Part shown: piece after piece, positions 7,036 to 14,878 of the stretch
How the letters are laid out: each line of letters starts with the position of its first letter
How positions within the stretch are numbered: the first letter of the stretch is position 1
Origin: an uncultured Pseudomonadota bacterium
GTDB taxonomy: Bacteria; Pseudomonadota; Alphaproteobacteria; RF32; CAG-239
Direction of reading: 5' to 3'
DNA: 32,609 nucleotides
Assembly: GCA_902795745.1 (NCBI GenBank)
Contig: CADBMG010000078.1
Span: forward strand, 1 to 32,609
The notes under the pieces: model-generated
Databases searched by the model: none
What the model was told of the DNA's origin: nothing
The model's input: the letters and a program-made list of their open reading frames with translations, nothing else
Translations under genes and position numbers: made by a program

Positions 7036-7771
7036 TTCGGAAGAATTCAGAGATAAACCGAAATTTTTCGGTAGACGCAAAGGGCGTACAATACGCAAGG
7101 CAAAAAGTTTTCTCATTGAGAATTTTTTGCCGCGTTTGCGTTTATCTTCGGCAGAAAAAATAGATTTGGATAAATGCTTTGCAGAATCAAAAGAAAAATA
7201 TTGCCTTGAAATAGGTTTTGGAGATGGAGAGCATTTGGCTGCGTTAGCTATGACCCAACCCCAGAACGGGTTTGTCGGAGTTGAAGTTTATAAAAACGGT
7301 GTGGCAAATTTGCTCAGCATTTTAACCGGAATTAAAGAAGGTGATGACTGTGGCGAGGTTGATGAAATACATTTAGTTTCCGGCAGAAAAGATAATGTGC
7401 GTGTTTTTGACGACGATGTTCGTTTATTGTTTGCAGCTTTGCCGAGTGGAGTTTTTGATAAAATATATCTGTTGTTTCCGGATCCGTGGCCGAAGAAGAA
7501 ACATGCCGGACGGCGTTTTGTTAATCCGGATAATTTACGGGAATTGTCACGCTTGTTAAAGCGTGGAGGAATATTGCAAATTGCTACCGATCATCAGGTT
7601 TATAAGCGTTGGGTGATGGAGCAGATGCGCAATAATAAGGATTTTTGCTGGACGGCAAAATGCTCTGATGATTGGCGCAATCCTCCTGCCGATTGGTTTG
7701 AGACCAAATATCAGCGTAAGGCAATACGGGAAGGGCGTAAGCCGGTGTTTTTTGAATATAAACGAGTTTGA
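7022..7771 (+). CDS. trmB: tRNA (guanine-N7)-methyltransferase
   Basis: A 249-residue SAM-dependent methyltransferase that makes m7G at position 46 of the tRNA variable loop. The SAM-binding motif EIGFGDGEHL is at 63-72, the family-specific FPDPWPKKKH at 152-161, and the C-terminal TKYQRKA near 229. A basic N-terminal extension (GRRKGRTIRKAK) fits tRNA binding. The start overlaps the end of the XRE gene by 14 bases with no clear ribosome binding site, which suggests translational coupling. Its stop is separated by only one base from the stop of the convergent CDF transporter, leaving no room for a terminator. Confidence 0.96.
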   Translation: MTINNSEEFRDKPKFFGRRKGRTIRKAKSFLIENFLPRLRLSSAEKIDLDKCFAESKEKYCLEIGFGDGEHLAALAMTQPQNGFVGVEVYKNGVANLLSILTGIKEGDDCGEVDEIHLVSGRKDNVRVFDDDVRLLFAALPSGVFDKIYLLFPDPWPKKKHAGRRFVNPDNLRELSRLLKRGGILQIATDHQVYKRWVMEQMRNNKDFCWTAKCSDDWRNPPADWFETKYQRKAIREGRKPVFFEYKRV

Positions 7772-7772
7772 T

Positions 7773-8681
7773 TTACAGCTTGCAATGCTCGCAGCAATCT
7801 TTTTCTTCAATTTGAATATTGCAATGTGAAATGCCGAATTTTTCTTGCACCAATGAAGCAATTTGCGGAATAATCTGCAATTGGCAGGTTTCAACATGGC
7901 ATTCCAGTCCGATGTCGTTTTCGTTGATACACCATAAATGAACATGATGAATGCCTTTAACTCCGTTTATTTGCAAAATTGTTTGTTTGATATCTTCAAT
8001 ATTAATGTTGTCAGGAGCCGCATTCATCAAAATATTCACTATTTTCGGAAAAGAAATTATCGATTGACAAATCATGTAAGAAGCTATCAGCAAGGCTATG
8101 ATGCCGTCGACTCGATAAAAACCGAATTTGACAACGCAAAAGCCGGAAATAATGACGCCGATTGAACCGAAAGCATCTGCCAAATTATGCACAAAAACCA
8201 TTTTCATATTAGTATTATGGTGCGAATCGTGATGCGATATTTTAGCAGTAGCGGCATCAATCAATAAAGCTAAAATTGAAATAAAGATAATCAGCATTCC
8301 GTCAATCGGCTGCGGCGCAATCAGTCGTTCAATTCCTTCAATGAGCAGATATATACCGGAGATAAACAGCAGAATTAAATTAACGAATCCGCCGATAATT
8401 TCCGCACGTTTAAAGCCATAGGTATATTTGGCTGAGGCTTTTTTGTGTCCGATTTTGAAGGCTATAACCGCAATTAATATTGACAGGGCATCGGAAGTAT
8501 TGTGCAAGGCATCACCTATTAAGGCAACGCTTCCGGCCCAGATGCCACCGATAATTTCAACCACCGAGAGCATCATATTAACGACAAACGACAGTAGGAG
8601 TAAATTAACCGATTTTTCGCTTACTTCTCCGTGATGATGACAAATGTCGTGGTGTTTATGATTATGTGAATGTTCCGTCAT
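7773..8681 (-). CDS. Cation diffusion facilitator, zinc type (ZitB/CzcD-like)
   Basis: A 302-residue inner-membrane metal exporter working by proton antiport. The N-terminus is His-rich (residues 4-17). Six membrane segments follow, with the metal site HNTSD in the second (His60, Asp64) and HNLAD in the fifth (His165, Asp169). Two His plus two Asp is the arrangement linked to zinc and cadmium rather than manganese. A His-rich loop (KISHHDSHH, about 148-155) lies between the fourth and fifth segments, also as in zinc exporters. The cytoplasmic domain (about 205-295) has HHVHLW and ends in a Cys/His cluster, CCEHCKL. It is a single gene, convergent with trmB. No metal-responsive operator was recognised upstream. 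Confidence 0.93.
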   Translation of the reverse strand: MTEHSHNHKHHDICHHHGEVSEKSVNLLLLSFVVNMMLSVVEIIGGIWAGSVALIGDALHNTSDALSILIAVIAFKIGHKKASAKYTYGFKRAEIIGGFVNLILLFISGIYLLIEGIERLIAPQPIDGMLIIFISILALLIDAATAKISHHDSHHNTNMKMVFVHNLADAFGSIGVIISGFCVVKFGFYRVDGIIALLIASYMICQSIISFPKIVNILMNAAPDNINIEDIKQTILQINGVKGIHHVHLWCINENDIGLECHVETCQLQIIPQIASLVQEKFGISHCNIQIEEKDCCEHCKL

Positions 8682-8742
8682 TTTTTGTTCCCTGCTTATA
8701 AATTTTGCAAACAGCGTATTATCAAAAATATAAAGTTAAGTT

Positions 8743-8768
8743 AAAAAACAACGGAACATTTGTTTTTT
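8743..8768 (-). terminator. tspO terminator
   Basis: On the minus strand, AAAAAACAA pairs with TTGTTTTTT (plus-strand 8743-8751 with 8760-8768) around an eight-base loop, directly at the tspO stop codon. Confidence 0.65.
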
Positions 8769-9256
8769 TAAGAAATAAAAGTATTGCCGTTAAGAGCTAC
8801 GACTGTCCAATTTAAGTAAGTGGCAAACAATAACCATGCCATGTATGGCAGTAACAGATAAGCGGCGGTATGGTTTACCTCGTAAAATTGTTCAATTAAA
8901 ATTGCGGTGGCAAAATCGAGTATAATCAGTACAACAAATCCGAGCATAAACCAACCTTGAGCGAAAAATACGTAGCACCATAAAATTTGTAAAAGCATGT
9001 TGCCCAAAAACAGCCACACTTGGTTGCGAATCGGAAGATTCTCTGCATTTAAGACCATATCAAATGCCAGTACGAGCAAAACATACAATACACTCCAAAC
9101 AATAGGAAAAACAATGTCAGGCGGAGTAAGGGCTGATTTTTGAATTTGCTCGTAGAAATTTTGCATGCCGATACGATTAAACCAGCTGCATAAAGCTGCA
9201 GTTATGACTACGGTTATCAGGCTGAAAAAGAAATTAAGATAAGCATTTTTGAACAT
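8768..9256 (-). CDS. tspO: TspO/MBR family tryptophan-rich sensory protein
   Basis: A 162-residue five-helix membrane protein of the TspO/MBR (translocator protein) family, which binds porphyrins and is tied to tetrapyrrole and stress signalling in alphaproteobacteria. Motifs seen: SALTPPDIVFPIVWSVLY after the first helix, the WCYVFF segment, and AAYLLLPYMAWLLFATYLNW in the last two helices, which matches the family signature. The open frame extends 18 codons further upstream to 9310, but GAGGAG lies seven bases before the ATG at 9256 and the protein then starts right at the first helix, so the shorter form is preferred. It is a single gene divergent from the RNase J-like gene. Confidence 0.9.
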   Translation of the reverse strand: MFKNAYLNFFFSLITVVITAALCSWFNRIGMQNFYEQIQKSALTPPDIVFPIVWSVLYVLLVLAFDMVLNAENLPIRNQVWLFLGNMLLQILWCYVFFAQGWFMLGFVVLIILDFATAILIEQFYEVNHTAAYLLLPYMAWLLFATYLNWTVVALNGNTFIS

Positions 9257-9334
9257 TTTTCTCTCCTCATTTTGTAAATTTTTTATTTTGATATATGCAA
9301 TGATGCGCAAAAATCAACATTTCTTGTAAAAAAT

Positions 9335-9363
9335 ATTGCATTTTGTCAAAAAATGTGTATGAT
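9335..9363 (+). promoter_or_regulatory. Probable promoter of the RNase J-like gene
   Basis: TATGAT (9358-9363) is a good -10 box. With a 17-base spacer the -35 would be ATTGCA (9335-9340), which is weak. Its position inside the longest open frame (from 9343) argues that translation starts later, at 9394. Confidence 0.45.
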
Positions 9364-9393
9364 AAAGGAAATTATGGGATTTTAAGGAGCTTG

Positions 9394-11295
9394 ATGATGG
9401 CAATGAAAGATGGTTCGTATTTTACGCTTATCGGTGGTGTCAATAAAGAACGGATTGGTGCAAACAGCCTGTTGTTGACGGATGTTGTTGATGACAAAAC
9501 TACAAGAATAATGGTCGATTTAGGCTCATTGTTTCCTACCGATGAACAAAAAAATAAGGCTTTGGAATATAATATGAACCTGAGTGCTTTATTGCCGGAT
9601 GTGCGCAAATATTTCGATTACAGTGACAATAAGGGTGAACATAAAGCAAGCGAACCGATTGATGCATTGTTGATAACGCATTTTCATGAAGACCATATTG
9701 GAGCATTATCGCATTTAGCGCTGGCAGGTTTTAAACTGCCAAAAGTTTATGCCAGTTATGATACTGTTGAAACGATAAAGGCGTTGTTGCGCAAAAGTAT
9801 GAAGATTCCGTATAAAAATTGGCCGGAATTTAAAGTAATAAAACCTTATAAAAAGTTTAAAATAGGCTCAATGGGTATTGCCGGTTATTGTGTTTCGCAT
9901 CCGACACCGGGAGCAATGGGCTTCAAATTCAAGATGAAAGATGCCGTGTTTGAAGATATGGGGGATAATCGTTTGGCAGCATCGCAATTCAGTGAGCCGC
10001 TGGATTTTAAGAAATATCAAAAATTGTCAAAAGAGTTTCCTACGACTCATCTTTATGTTGATTCAACCTCCATTGCCGTTGATGACAGTCATATGTTTGG
10101 TAAAAATATGACTTTGAAAGAGGTTGAAAAATTGTCTCAGCAAAGTATTGATGAATGTGTCAACGAGGTGCTTGATATTTTGCGTAATCGTCCGGGTAAA
10201 AGATTTTATGTTCCGCTGATTTCGCGCAGTATGGAAAATATGTATGTGTATTTGAAAGCAGCGCAGATTTTTGCCAAAGAACAAGAGGCTGTAGGCAATA
10301 AATTTAAGGCATTTCTTGACGGTTTTCAGATGCAGATTGTTTATACCAGCTTGCAGAACAGACATTCGGATTTTGATGATATTATTTTCAATAGTCAGGA
10401 TATTGAAAATGCTGATGCGAAGGTGTTTAATAAAGAGTATCCTTCAGGCATGGTTTTCATTAGCGGGGCATTTGGTGAAAAGTCGGAATATCAGATGTCA
10501 GGCTTAGCGCGTTTGGCACGCGGAATGCATACGAGGTTTAAGTTTGATGATAATTCAGTGCTTCTTCAAGGCCAGAGACTGATTGATGGGTTACATCCGG
10601 AAGAAGTGCGAAAAGATTTGCAACTTGCTGCCTCGCAAGGAGTTGAAGTTATTGCCAATGATTTTGGTTTGGATCCGGGAAATTTTGAGCGTCGCCATAT
10701 TCAACTTTCCGGACATAACGGCGAAAACGGGACGAGGTTTATGCTGAAATTTATTAAAGACAGCCGTCCGAATAAAGATGAGCCGATGGTGGTGTTCTTC
10801 GGTCATGCCAGTGAAGGACAGGCAAGAGAGGCCGCCGAAATTTTAGATGATATAGTTGATAAAAGTCATCCTCTTTCCAACGGTCAGATCTATAAATTGT
10901 CTAAGAAAAAAGTTAAACTATTGGAAAATGTTAATGAAGATGAAATGAAAATGGTTGCGGTGGATTATAATCCGTACGCCGGAGTGAGCGTTTATAAGTT
11001 GGTAGACTGTGATTTAAATGAATTAGCAACTCTTAAAACAGTGGCACTTGAATCTATGAATGGGAAGGTTGAATATATCAGCAATCCGGACCAAATTATC
11101 GCCAAAGAAGAAAAACATATTTCTAATCGCAATAAAGCTTACGCAGAAAAGCATAAGTCCAAGCTAAAACCAAAATCTGATGAAGCACGTTTGGCAATTA
11201 ATGCCAGAAAAGCAGAACGCGAGGCAAATCGCAAAGCAAGGACAGCACAGAGGCGAGCACAGCGCAGTATAAAAAACGGCGGATACGGTAAATAA
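9394..11295 (+). CDS. RNase J-like metallo-beta-lactamase ribonuclease
   Basis: A 633-residue protein of the metallo-beta-lactamase/beta-CASP class, best compared with RNase J, which degrades and trims RNA from the 5' end. The metal motif HFHEDHIG is at about 96-103. The His169 segment reads VSHPTPGAMG, where RNase J usually has HSIPD. VDST (about 222-225) matches the SDST region, and SGHNGENG (about 438-445) the late SGH motif. The first 90 residues (LIGGVNKERIGANSLLL) also recall the RNase J opening. From about residue 570 the protein ends in a Lys/Arg-rich helix that probably binds RNA. The open frame reaches back to a TTG at 9343, but AAGGAG at 9384-9389 serves ATG 9394 (or 9397). The divergent motifs leave substrate preference uncertain; map follows. 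Confidence 0.75.
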   Translation: MMAMKDGSYFTLIGGVNKERIGANSLLLTDVVDDKTTRIMVDLGSLFPTDEQKNKALEYNMNLSALLPDVRKYFDYSDNKGEHKASEPIDALLITHFHEDHIGALSHLALAGFKLPKVYASYDTVETIKALLRKSMKIPYKNWPEFKVIKPYKKFKIGSMGIAGYCVSHPTPGAMGFKFKMKDAVFEDMGDNRLAASQFSEPLDFKKYQKLSKEFPTTHLYVDSTSIAVDDSHMFGKNMTLKEVEKLSQQSIDECVNEVLDILRNRPGKRFYVPLISRSMENMYVYLKAAQIFAKEQEAVGNKFKAFLDGFQMQIVYTSLQNRHSDFDDIIFNSQDIENADAKVFNKEYPSGMVFISGAFGEKSEYQMSGLARLARGMHTRFKFDDNSVLLQGQRLIDGLHPEEVRKDLQLAASQGVEVIANDFGLDPGNFERRHIQLSGHNGENGTRFMLKFIKDSRPNKDEPMVVFFGHASEGQAREAAEILDDIVDKSHPLSNGQIYKLSKKKVKLLENVNEDEMKMVAVDYNPYAGVSVYKLVDCDLNELATLKTVALESMNGKVEYISNPDQIIAKEEKHISNRNKAYAEKHKSKLKPKSDEARLAINARKAEREANRKARTAQRRAQRSIKNGGYGK

Positions 11296-11366
11296 GTTAA
11301 TTTTATTAAAAATGCTCTTGTAATTTGCTCCTAAATGATATATTCCTTGTTGCAGGGAGAAAAAGG

Positions 11367-12167
11367 TTGCGAATTAATAAAAATAATATCAAAATTTATG
11401 ACAATCCGGCTGACTTTGAAGGGATGCGCCGAGCAGGTAGAGTGGCTGCTGAATGTTTGGATTTTATTACCGATTATGTGCAGGTAGGCGTAACAACCGG
11501 TGAACTTGATGATTTATGCCTGAAATTTATGGAAGAACACGGAGCGGTTTCTGCTTGTTTGGGGTATCACGGATATCCGAAAGCAACTTGTATTTCAATT
11601 AACCAAGTGATTTGTCACGGTATTCCTGATTATGAACGTAAGTTGGCGGACGGCGATATTTTAAACATTGACGTAACGACTATTGTTGACGGTTATTACG
11701 GTGACACGAGCCGGATGTATTTTGCGGGAAAGCCGAAAATTAAAGGTAAGCGTTTGTGCGAAGTAACGTATGAATGTTTAATGCGCGGAATTGATGTGGT
11801 AAAACCAGGGGCACATTTTGGTGACATCGGTGCTGTAATTGAAGAATATGCTCACAAGTACGGTTACTCGGTGGTTGATATGTTTTGCGGTCATGGTTTA
11901 GGTAAAGTCTTTCACGATGAACCTAATGTGATGCACTGCGGCAAAAAAGGTACGGGACCGATTATGGAAGAAGGAATGTTTTTTACCATAGAGCCGATGA
12001 TTAATTTAGGTAAAAAAGACGGTGTGATTCTCTCTAACGGATGGACTGCCGTGACCTGTGACCATGCATGGTCGGCACAATTTGAACATTCAATGGGGGT
12101 GACCAAAGACGGTGTTGAGGTATTCACTTATTCGCCGAAAGGTCTTGATAAAACACCATATAAATAA
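11367..12167 (+). CDS. map: Methionine aminopeptidase type I
   Basis: A 266-residue cytoplasmic metalloprotease that removes the initiator methionine from new proteins. The five metal ligands are in place: Asp in LNIDVT, Asp in YGDTSR, His in GHGLGKVFHDEP, Glu in FTIEPM and Glu in FEHSMGV. The HGIP motif with the catalytic His is also present. The frame reaches back to a TTG at 11325, but GGGAG and AAAAGG precede a TTG at 11367, which gives the usual N-terminus ending in FEGMRRAGRVAAE; no ATG is available before residue 20, so a TTG start is likely either way. radC follows after 11 bases, forming a pair. Confidence 0.93.
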   Translation: MRINKNNIKIYDNPADFEGMRRAGRVAAECLDFITDYVQVGVTTGELDDLCLKFMEEHGAVSACLGYHGYPKATCISINQVICHGIPDYERKLADGDILNIDVTTIVDGYYGDTSRMYFAGKPKIKGKRLCEVTYECLMRGIDVVKPGAHFGDIGAVIEEYAHKYGYSVVDMFCGHGLGKVFHDEPNVMHCGKKGTGPIMEEGMFFTIEPMINLGKKDGVILSNGWTAVTCDHAWSAQFEHSMGVTKDGVEVFTYSPKGLDKTPYK

Positions 12168-12178
12168 AAGGACTATAC

Positions 12179-12949
12179 ATGACAACAGCACAAAATGAAG
12201 AACCCTCATATTTTGGTCATAGGGCCAGATTGCGTGAGCGGTTTTTGTTTGATGACGGCGCGAGTATGCCGGATTATGAGGTTTTGGAATTGTTGTTGAT
12301 GTATGCTATTCCGCGTCGCGATGTTAAACCTTTGGCTAAAAAGTTGATTAAAGAGTTTGGGGATTTGAACGGAGTGTTGCACGCTTCGACGCAATTGTTG
12401 CGTGAAAAATGTCAAATCAGTGATAACATTATTACTTTGCTGCGACTGGTTGATGTGATGATTTTGCGTTCAACCAGTGCCGCTTTTGCCGATAATCATC
12501 GTCATATTTTTACGGCATGGGTAGATTTTGAAAATTATTGCCGCGCTCAGTTCGGTCACAAGAATGTTGAGGAAATGTGGTGCTTTTACTTTAACAGCCA
12601 ACGCGAATATTTGGGCGAAAAGCATTTGAGTACCGGTTCGGTTAAGAGTTCTTCCGTACCGATTCCGGCAATGATGAAGGAAGCAATTGATAAAAAAGCA
12701 CAAATGCTCGTTTTGGCTCATAATCATCCATCAGGAATTTGTCGACCATCGCCGGAGGATATTTTGATTACCGAAAAAGTGATGCAGGCTGCCGAGGTTA
12801 TGGATTTGGAAGTTTTTGATCACATAATTGTTACTACTTATGATACGTTCAGTTTCAGAGCAAATGGTTATATAAACAACGGAAAAATATCCTATGAGGA
12901 GTGTACTTCGGTGAATTTTACCTCCAAAAGTGCAATAAAAGCAAAGTAG
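12179..12949 (+). CDS. radC: RadC family JAB/MPN-domain protein
   Basis: A 256-residue protein of the RadC (UPF0758) family. An N-terminal helix-hairpin-helix-like part (about 15-100: YEVLELLLMYAIPRRDVKPLAKKLI) precedes a JAB1/MPN metalloprotease-like domain with the zinc motif AHNHPSG followed by SPED. The role is still unclear; the original link to recombination repair was withdrawn, and the domain chemistry suggests a metal-dependent hydrolase. The C-terminal 15 residues go beyond the family end. AAGGA precedes the ATG. It sits directly behind map and in front of the separately promoted HU gene. Confidence 0.92.
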   Translation: MTTAQNEEPSYFGHRARLRERFLFDDGASMPDYEVLELLLMYAIPRRDVKPLAKKLIKEFGDLNGVLHASTQLLREKCQISDNIITLLRLVDVMILRSTSAAFADNHRHIFTAWVDFENYCRAQFGHKNVEEMWCFYFNSQREYLGEKHLSTGSVKSSSVPIPAMMKEAIDKKAQMLVLAHNHPSGICRPSPEDILITEKVMQAAEVMDLEVFDHIIVTTYDTFSFRANGYINNGKISYEECTSVNFTSKSAIKAK

Positions 12950-12974
12950 CTGTTAATAAACACGATATTTTGTT

Positions 12975-13003
12975 TTGACATTTGCAAAATTTGCCTTGAT
13001 TAT
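12975..13003 (+). promoter_or_regulatory. HU promoter
   Basis: TTGACA (12975-12980) followed after 17 bases by GATTAT (12998-13003); an overlapping TATATA at 13001 would need a 20-base spacer. The leader is about 45 bases and carries AAAGGA before the ATG at 13054. Confidence 0.7.
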
Positions 13004-13053
13004 ATAGGGGAAAGGTGCAGAACCTTAATTTAATCAATAGAAAGGAATAAATT

Positions 13054-13326
13054 ATGAATAAGACTGAATTCATTGATGCCGTTGCTAAAGAAGCAGATGC
13101 ATCGAAAGTTGCTACAACGCAAGTTGTTAATGCTGCTATTGCTGTTATTATGAAAGCTTTGAAAAAAGGTAATGCTGTGCAAATTACCGGTTTTGGTACA
13201 TTTGATGTAGCTAAGCGTGCTGCTCGTACAGGTCGCAACCCGGCTACCGGCAAAGAAATCAAAATTCCTGCTTCTAAGGCTCCTCGCTTTAAAGCCGGCA
13301 AAGTATTGAAGGATTCTTTAAAGTAA
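13054..13326 (+). CDS. hup: DNA-binding protein HU
   Basis: A 90-residue nucleoid protein that bends DNA as a dimer. It has the usual N-terminal helices (MNKTEFIDAVAKEADAS), GFGTF, and the DNA-contacting arm GRNPATGKEIKIPASK. Length is exactly that of the family. It is a single-gene unit with its own consensus-like promoter and a strong terminator. Its codons favour GCT, GTT and AAA, so highly expressed genes here are T/A-ending, a useful contrast with the two GC-richer orphan genes at 5083 and 17802. HU and IHF subunits are similar; the signature favours HU. Confidence 0.95.
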   Translation: MNKTEFIDAVAKEADASKVATTQVVNAAIAVIMKALKKGNAVQITGFGTFDVAKRAARTGRNPATGKEIKIPASKAPRFKAGKVLKDSLK

Positions 13327-13347
13327 TTTTTACCGACAAAGTAAAAG

Positions 13348-13384
13348 AAAAATCTCTGTTACTATGTTAACAGAGATTTTTTTT
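13348..13384 (+). terminator. HU terminator
   Basis: A 14-bp stem (13348-13361 with 13368-13381) with a six-base loop and a T-run to 13384, starting 21 bases past the HU stop. Confidence 0.9.
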
Positions 13385-13437
13385 ACTCTCTGTTTGCGAA
13401 TCGAAAAAATGGTTGTTTACATTAATATCAATGCGTC

Positions 13438-13466
13438 TTGACGAGATGTTAAAATACCGCTAAACT
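13438..13466 (+). promoter_or_regulatory. Promoter of the acidic-tail membrane protein/yejAB operon
   Basis: TTGACG (13438-13443), a 17-base spacer and TAAACT (13461-13466), about 40 bases before the ATG at 13508. Confidence 0.65.
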
Positions 13467-13507
13467 ACCGAGTAATGAAAATTTTATAACGGAATAAGGA
13501 TTAAGTA

Positions 13508-14878
13508 ATGCAAGTATTTGCTTTTTTTCTGGCATTTTTTTCTTCGGTAAGTTGGCTTATTTACGCATTGTTGTTTGCGCGTTCAAAATTAGCGGCGGAA
13601 GGTTTGTGGGAACAAAGTCCCGAGATGATGCTGATATTGTTGACGGTAGTGTTTTTGCCGCTGTTGGTGGTATGGATGATATTCGGGTTTGTAAATCAAT
13701 ACATCAATAACCGGATGATTAATCGCAAGCAAAGCGAACTCTTAACACAACTGCAAAAAAATCAGGATTATACCGATTTGGTAGTAAGAGTGATGCTTGA
13801 TGCCGAGCATGAAATTAAAGATGGTTTCGTTATAAATAAGTTTGAAGTATTAATCAGCGATATGAATGAGGCATTGAGCGAAATTATTCAAAGATGCAAT
13901 ATTGCCTCTTCGGCACAGTTGGAGCAATTGTGGCAACGAGTGGGACGGGGCGAACGTTGGACACTGGGTAAAGCCGTATTGGAGGCGAGCAAAAGTCGTA
14001 GTACTTTTGATGCTTGGGTACATGAAAAAGTCGGAAGAGATAAAGTGTTCAGAGGGGCTCTTTTAGAGTTTTGTTCTCGCTATCAAAACTTATTGCAATT
14101 ATTGGAAAAGCACGATCGAGATCGTATTTTTATCAGGATGATAGAAATGGGAGTGTTCGGTAAGGTGTATTCGATTATTGCTCCGCTTGCTTCCGGAACA
14201 GACGGATTGTCGGCAGATAAACAGGACAATTTGCATACATCATCAGATTGGAGCGACAAAAATGACTATGCTTCGGTTTTGAAATTAGCTACGATGGAAG
14301 AGCCGAATGCACAAAATTCCATTATGAATGTTGATAAAAATGATGAAGAAAACAATGATGATGACGAAGAACTTGTTGAAGAAAAGTCCTCTATATTTTC
14401 TCGTTTTAAGCTATTCAGACGCAAAGAAGATGAGGAGCAAAAAACTTCAATTATCGATCAAGATCCTTTCTTTCAAGCATTGCATAACAGTTTTCAAAGC
14501 GAATCGGATACAAAAGAGCCTAGTTTCTCTGCGACAGCCGATTTTGAACATGATGATGAGCCTCGTTTAAGCAGTGTAAGTTCTCATACAGAAGAAACTG
14601 TCGCAAACACTTTGACGGCGACGAGAGATTCCGGATTTGATGATGTTTCCGCTTCCACGGCGGATATGCAAAAGGAACCGACCTTGCAAAGCGGAGCCGG
14701 AGATTTTGCTGCACGGTTGGCTGCGGTTAGGCAGGAAGCTATACAGTCCGCCGGAGTTGCAACTGCTCAAAGTGCGGAAAAGCAAACCGTGCCGGAACCG
14801 GTAAGTGCAGATAAGGACGATGAAGATTTGGTATATCCATTTGGCGGTTGGACCGATGAAAATAATTACGGTCAATAA
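13508..14878 (+). CDS. Membrane protein of unknown function with long acidic tail
   Basis: A 456-residue protein I do not recognise. Two membrane helices (about 2-24 and 39-63) anchor a cytoplasmic part that is helical and charged from about 65 to 225 (coiled-coil-like around 70-90 and 135-205). From about 230 to the end it is low-complexity: an acidic run at 276-292 (NDEENNDDDEELVEE), a short basic patch at 298-306 (SRFKLFRRK), then Ser/Thr/Ala/Glu-rich sequence ending in YPFGGWTDENNYG. Such a layout fits a scaffold or regulator at the inner membrane. It has its own promoter, and its 3' end overlaps the yejA start by 23 bases, which suggests a role linked to that peptide importer or mere packing. 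Confidence 0.75.
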   Translation: MQVFAFFLAFFSSVSWLIYALLFARSKLAAEGLWEQSPEMMLILLTVVFLPLLVVWMIFGFVNQYINNRMINRKQSELLTQLQKNQDYTDLVVRVMLDAEHEIKDGFVINKFEVLISDMNEALSEIIQRCNIASSAQLEQLWQRVGRGERWTLGKAVLEASKSRSTFDAWVHEKVGRDKVFRGALLEFCSRYQNLLQLLEKHDRDRIFIRMIEMGVFGKVYSIIAPLASGTDGLSADKQDNLHTSSDWSDKNDYASVLKLATMEEPNAQNSIMNVDKNDEENNDDDEELVEEKSSIFSRFKLFRRKEDEEQKTSIIDQDPFFQALHNSFQSESDTKEPSFSATADFEHDDEPRLSSVSSHTEETVANTLTATRDSGFDDVSASTADMQKEPTLQSGAGDFAARLAAVRQEAIQSAGVATAQSAEKQTVPEPVSADKDDEDLVYPFGGWTDENNYGQ

